Shown one piece after another: positions 6,612 to 7,623 of a DNA stretch of 7,623 nt. How positions within the stretch are numbered: position 1 is the stretch's first letter; each line of letters starts with the position of its first letter. Made by a program: the position numbers and the translations under genes. The notes under the pieces were generated by a model. The model was not told where the DNA came from. It worked only from the letters and a program-made list of their open reading frames with translations, and searched no databases. The stretch is from Wolbachia sp. (GTDB taxonomy: Bacteria; Pseudomonadota; Alphaproteobacteria; Rickettsiales; Anaplasmataceae): assembly GCA_028803175.1 (NCBI GenBank), contig JARBCG010000126.1, positions 1 through 7,623 on the forward strand. Reading direction: 5' to 3'.

Positions 6612-6725
6612 ATGATACACCCAAAGTGTTTAAGTTGCAACTTAAGTAATGTAAAAAATTCTACAATTAACCTTACTCTTTCAGAAGAGTTGGTAACTTC
6701 TCTCGTGAGATTAGCTGAGTTTTAA
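6612..6725 (+). other. Short open frame (37 codons), possibly the start of a decayed transposase
   Basis: The frame begins at an ATG 7 bases after lgt and reads MIHPKCLSCNLSNVKN, then a leucine-rich stretch (TLSEELVTSLVRLAEF) and TAA. PKC-x2-C followed by NVKN resembles the first half of the zinc ribbon at the head of some transposases, but the second Cys pair is absent. It may be the 5' part of the IS66-type debris downstream, a separate fragment, or chance. I do not claim a function. Confidence 0.25.
6630..6645. repeat. 16-bp perfect palindrome downstream of lgt
   Basis: TTAAGTTGCAACTTAA is its own reverse complement. It has no loop and no following T run, so it is not a standard intrinsic terminator. 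It lies 25 bases after the lgt stop at the edge of the IS debris and could be an element-end remnant or a protein-binding site. Confidence 0.5.
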
Positions 6726-6762
6726 GAGAGATCTATATCAAGCTTGGCAGAGGAATTTATAA

Positions 6763-7131
6763 AAAGGAGTTAAAGCAGAGGTAGGAAATCTTAGGAAGGA
6801 AATAACGGAATTGCAGGACAAGCTGGGTCTAAATTCAAAAAATTCATAAACACTGCCGTTGCAAGATGTATATCGCAAAAAAAAACGAAAAAGAAGTGCG
6901 GTAAAAAGCCAGGAGGGCAACCTGGGCAATAAGGCACATAAGCGGAAGTTAATGGCAGTAGATTAGATAGTGAAGTGTACGATTGATTCGATTTATATAC
7001 TCGTATGTCAAGTTATTTTGGAAGAAAGTCTTGTGCATCAAAAAGTGGAGCTGCCTTAAATTAAACCAATAGTCACTGAGTATAGACTACAAAAAGGTTA
7101 CTGTAAGATATGTAGGAAAAAGATTATGGAT
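6763..7131 (+). pseudogene. IS66-family transposase remnant, N-terminal part only
   Basis: Three frame segments join into the IS66 transposase N-terminus. The first (from 6763) reads LRKEITELQDKLGLNSKNS, with TAA at 6847-6849 and then QDVYRKKKRKR. After a shift at a nine-A run (6877-6885) the second reads KKPGGQPG, the IS66 GGQPGH hallmark. After another shift near 6925 the third reads KAHKRKLMAVD, with TAG at 6964-6966. It continues VICEESL-like sequence as VILEESLVHQKVELP with TAA at 7057-7059, then KPIVTEYRLQKGYCKICRKK. The last part is the zinc-finger region; its first CxC pair is damaged (LVCQ). The whole DDE catalytic domain, some 300 residues or more, is missing, cut off where the 77-bp repeat begins. 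This is a dead fragment. Confidence 0.78.
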
Positions 7132-7202
7132 TAGAAGAAAGCAAAAAAGCCAGGGAAATATGGTAAACTCCAATATTGTAAAAAAAACTAAGGAGGTACC
7201 AC
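7125..7202 (+). repeat. 77-bp repeat, copy B (inverted partner at 1-77)
   Basis: It matches the reverse complement of 1-77 with about five mismatches and one indel. It abuts the broken end of the IS66-type remnant on the left and the IS982-type coding remnant on the right. This suggests it is the upstream end of the IS982-type element, inserted into the older IS66 transposase gene. Confidence 0.85.
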
Positions 7203-7212
7203 AGAGGGAAGG

Positions 7213-7623
7213 AATAGCATAGAATTATTTTGCTTTGTAGATGATTTTTGCAAAACAGTAGATGAAAAATGAGCAGACAAATTATCACCTAACAGCAAAA
7301 AACCTACCAGAGTACCGGAAATTACTCAAGTAGGATAGATTCATCGTTCTAAAACAGAGAGTTTTATGGTACTTTGTTCTACTATTACATTGGTTCTGCG
7401 AGAAAGCAAAAATGACCGTATTTCATACATTGGTGCAACTTTGATCACAGTTTACCACCAAAATGATATCAAGTAAAAAAGTATTCAGCTGCATATAGTC
7501 ATTAACGAGAGTGGATAAATTCAAAGTGTTGTGCTTAAAACAGAGACTTATGACAAAGAGGCTTACTTACCTGTTATTTGGAGATAAGGGATACATGAAA
7601 ATGGAGATTTTTCAAATGCGTTA
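7213..7623 (+). pseudogene. IS982-family transposase remnant, truncated by the window end
   Basis: One frame from 7213 reads NSIELFCFVDDFCKTVDEK, the typical IS982 N-terminus, followed by TGA at 7270-7272. Further on it reads KKPTRVPEI, a TAG, then FMVLCSTITLVLRESKND and SYIGATLITVYHQNDIK, LHIVINESG and VVLKTETYDKEAYLP. A +1 shift near 7575 then gives YLLFGDKGYMKMEIF, matching the GDKGY block. The family's first catalytic Asp, in YIDxT, is Gly here (codon 7432-7434). The segment between NDIK and LHIV, where RGKxxxGWFxGFK is expected, is missing, and so is much of the region between PEI and FMVL. In-frame stops are numerous. No ATG is seen at the start. It is non-functional; the 3' end lies beyond the window. 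Confidence 0.78.

Noticed and set aside
6738..6929. Minus-strand open frame of 63 codons.
   Set aside because: It is antisense to the IS66-type remnant, whose GGQPG and coiled N-terminal motifs read on the plus strand.
1..7623. tRNA, rRNA, tmRNA or CRISPR array.
   Set aside because: I saw no cloverleaf-like segments, no rRNA-like sequence, no tmRNA tag region despite smpB, and no regularly spaced repeats.

Overview
The window looks like a piece of a Wolbachia-type endosymbiont genome (Anaplasmataceae, Alphaproteobacteria). This is inferred from its strong AT bias, a few intact housekeeping genes (gatB, mnhE-like, smpB, lgt), and large stretches of decayed accessory genes and insertion-sequence remnants. 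No database search was possible, so the genus is an inference.

Layout. Positions 1-77 hold one copy of a 77-bp repeat whose inverted partner lies at 7125-7202. Positions 78-1566 (minus strand) are a broken gene that can be read through six frame segments. It gives a nuclease-like N-terminal domain followed by an NB-ARC (STAND-type) NTPase domain that runs into the repeat at the window edge. Positions 1621-3045 (minus) are intact gatB with a plausible promoter at 3072-3100. Positions 3164-4292 (minus) are a multi-pass heme-copper-oxidase subunit I-like gene, split by an early stop codon and a frameshift at a seven-A run. Positions 4380-4630 are a shrunken IS200/IS605-type element: a left hairpin, a tnpA that keeps its two ends but has lost its middle, and a right hairpin. 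Positions 4723-5253 (minus) encode an MnhE/MrpE-like antiporter subunit. It is divergent from a tight plus-strand pair, smpB (5354-5803) and lgt (5810-6604). From 6612 to the window end is an IS graveyard: an IS66-type transposase N-terminus in three frames, the 77-bp repeat, then an IS982-type transposase with several stops and lost catalytic parts.

How the genes relate. The live genes serve core functions: Gln-tRNA(Gln)/Asn-tRNA(Asn) amidation (GatB), rescue of stalled ribosomes (SmpB with tmRNA), lipoprotein maturation (Lgt) and monovalent-cation/proton exchange (MnhE). Only smpB-lgt looks like an operon.

The most interesting feature is the decayed nuclease plus NB-ARC gene. Its architecture resembles anti-phage or innate-immunity STAND proteins, in which an NTPase sensor is fused to a nuclease effector. 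This copy is clearly dead: it has five frameshifts, two nonsense codons and a damaged Walker A. The oxidase-like gene is the second point of interest because its main frameshift sits in a homopolymer.
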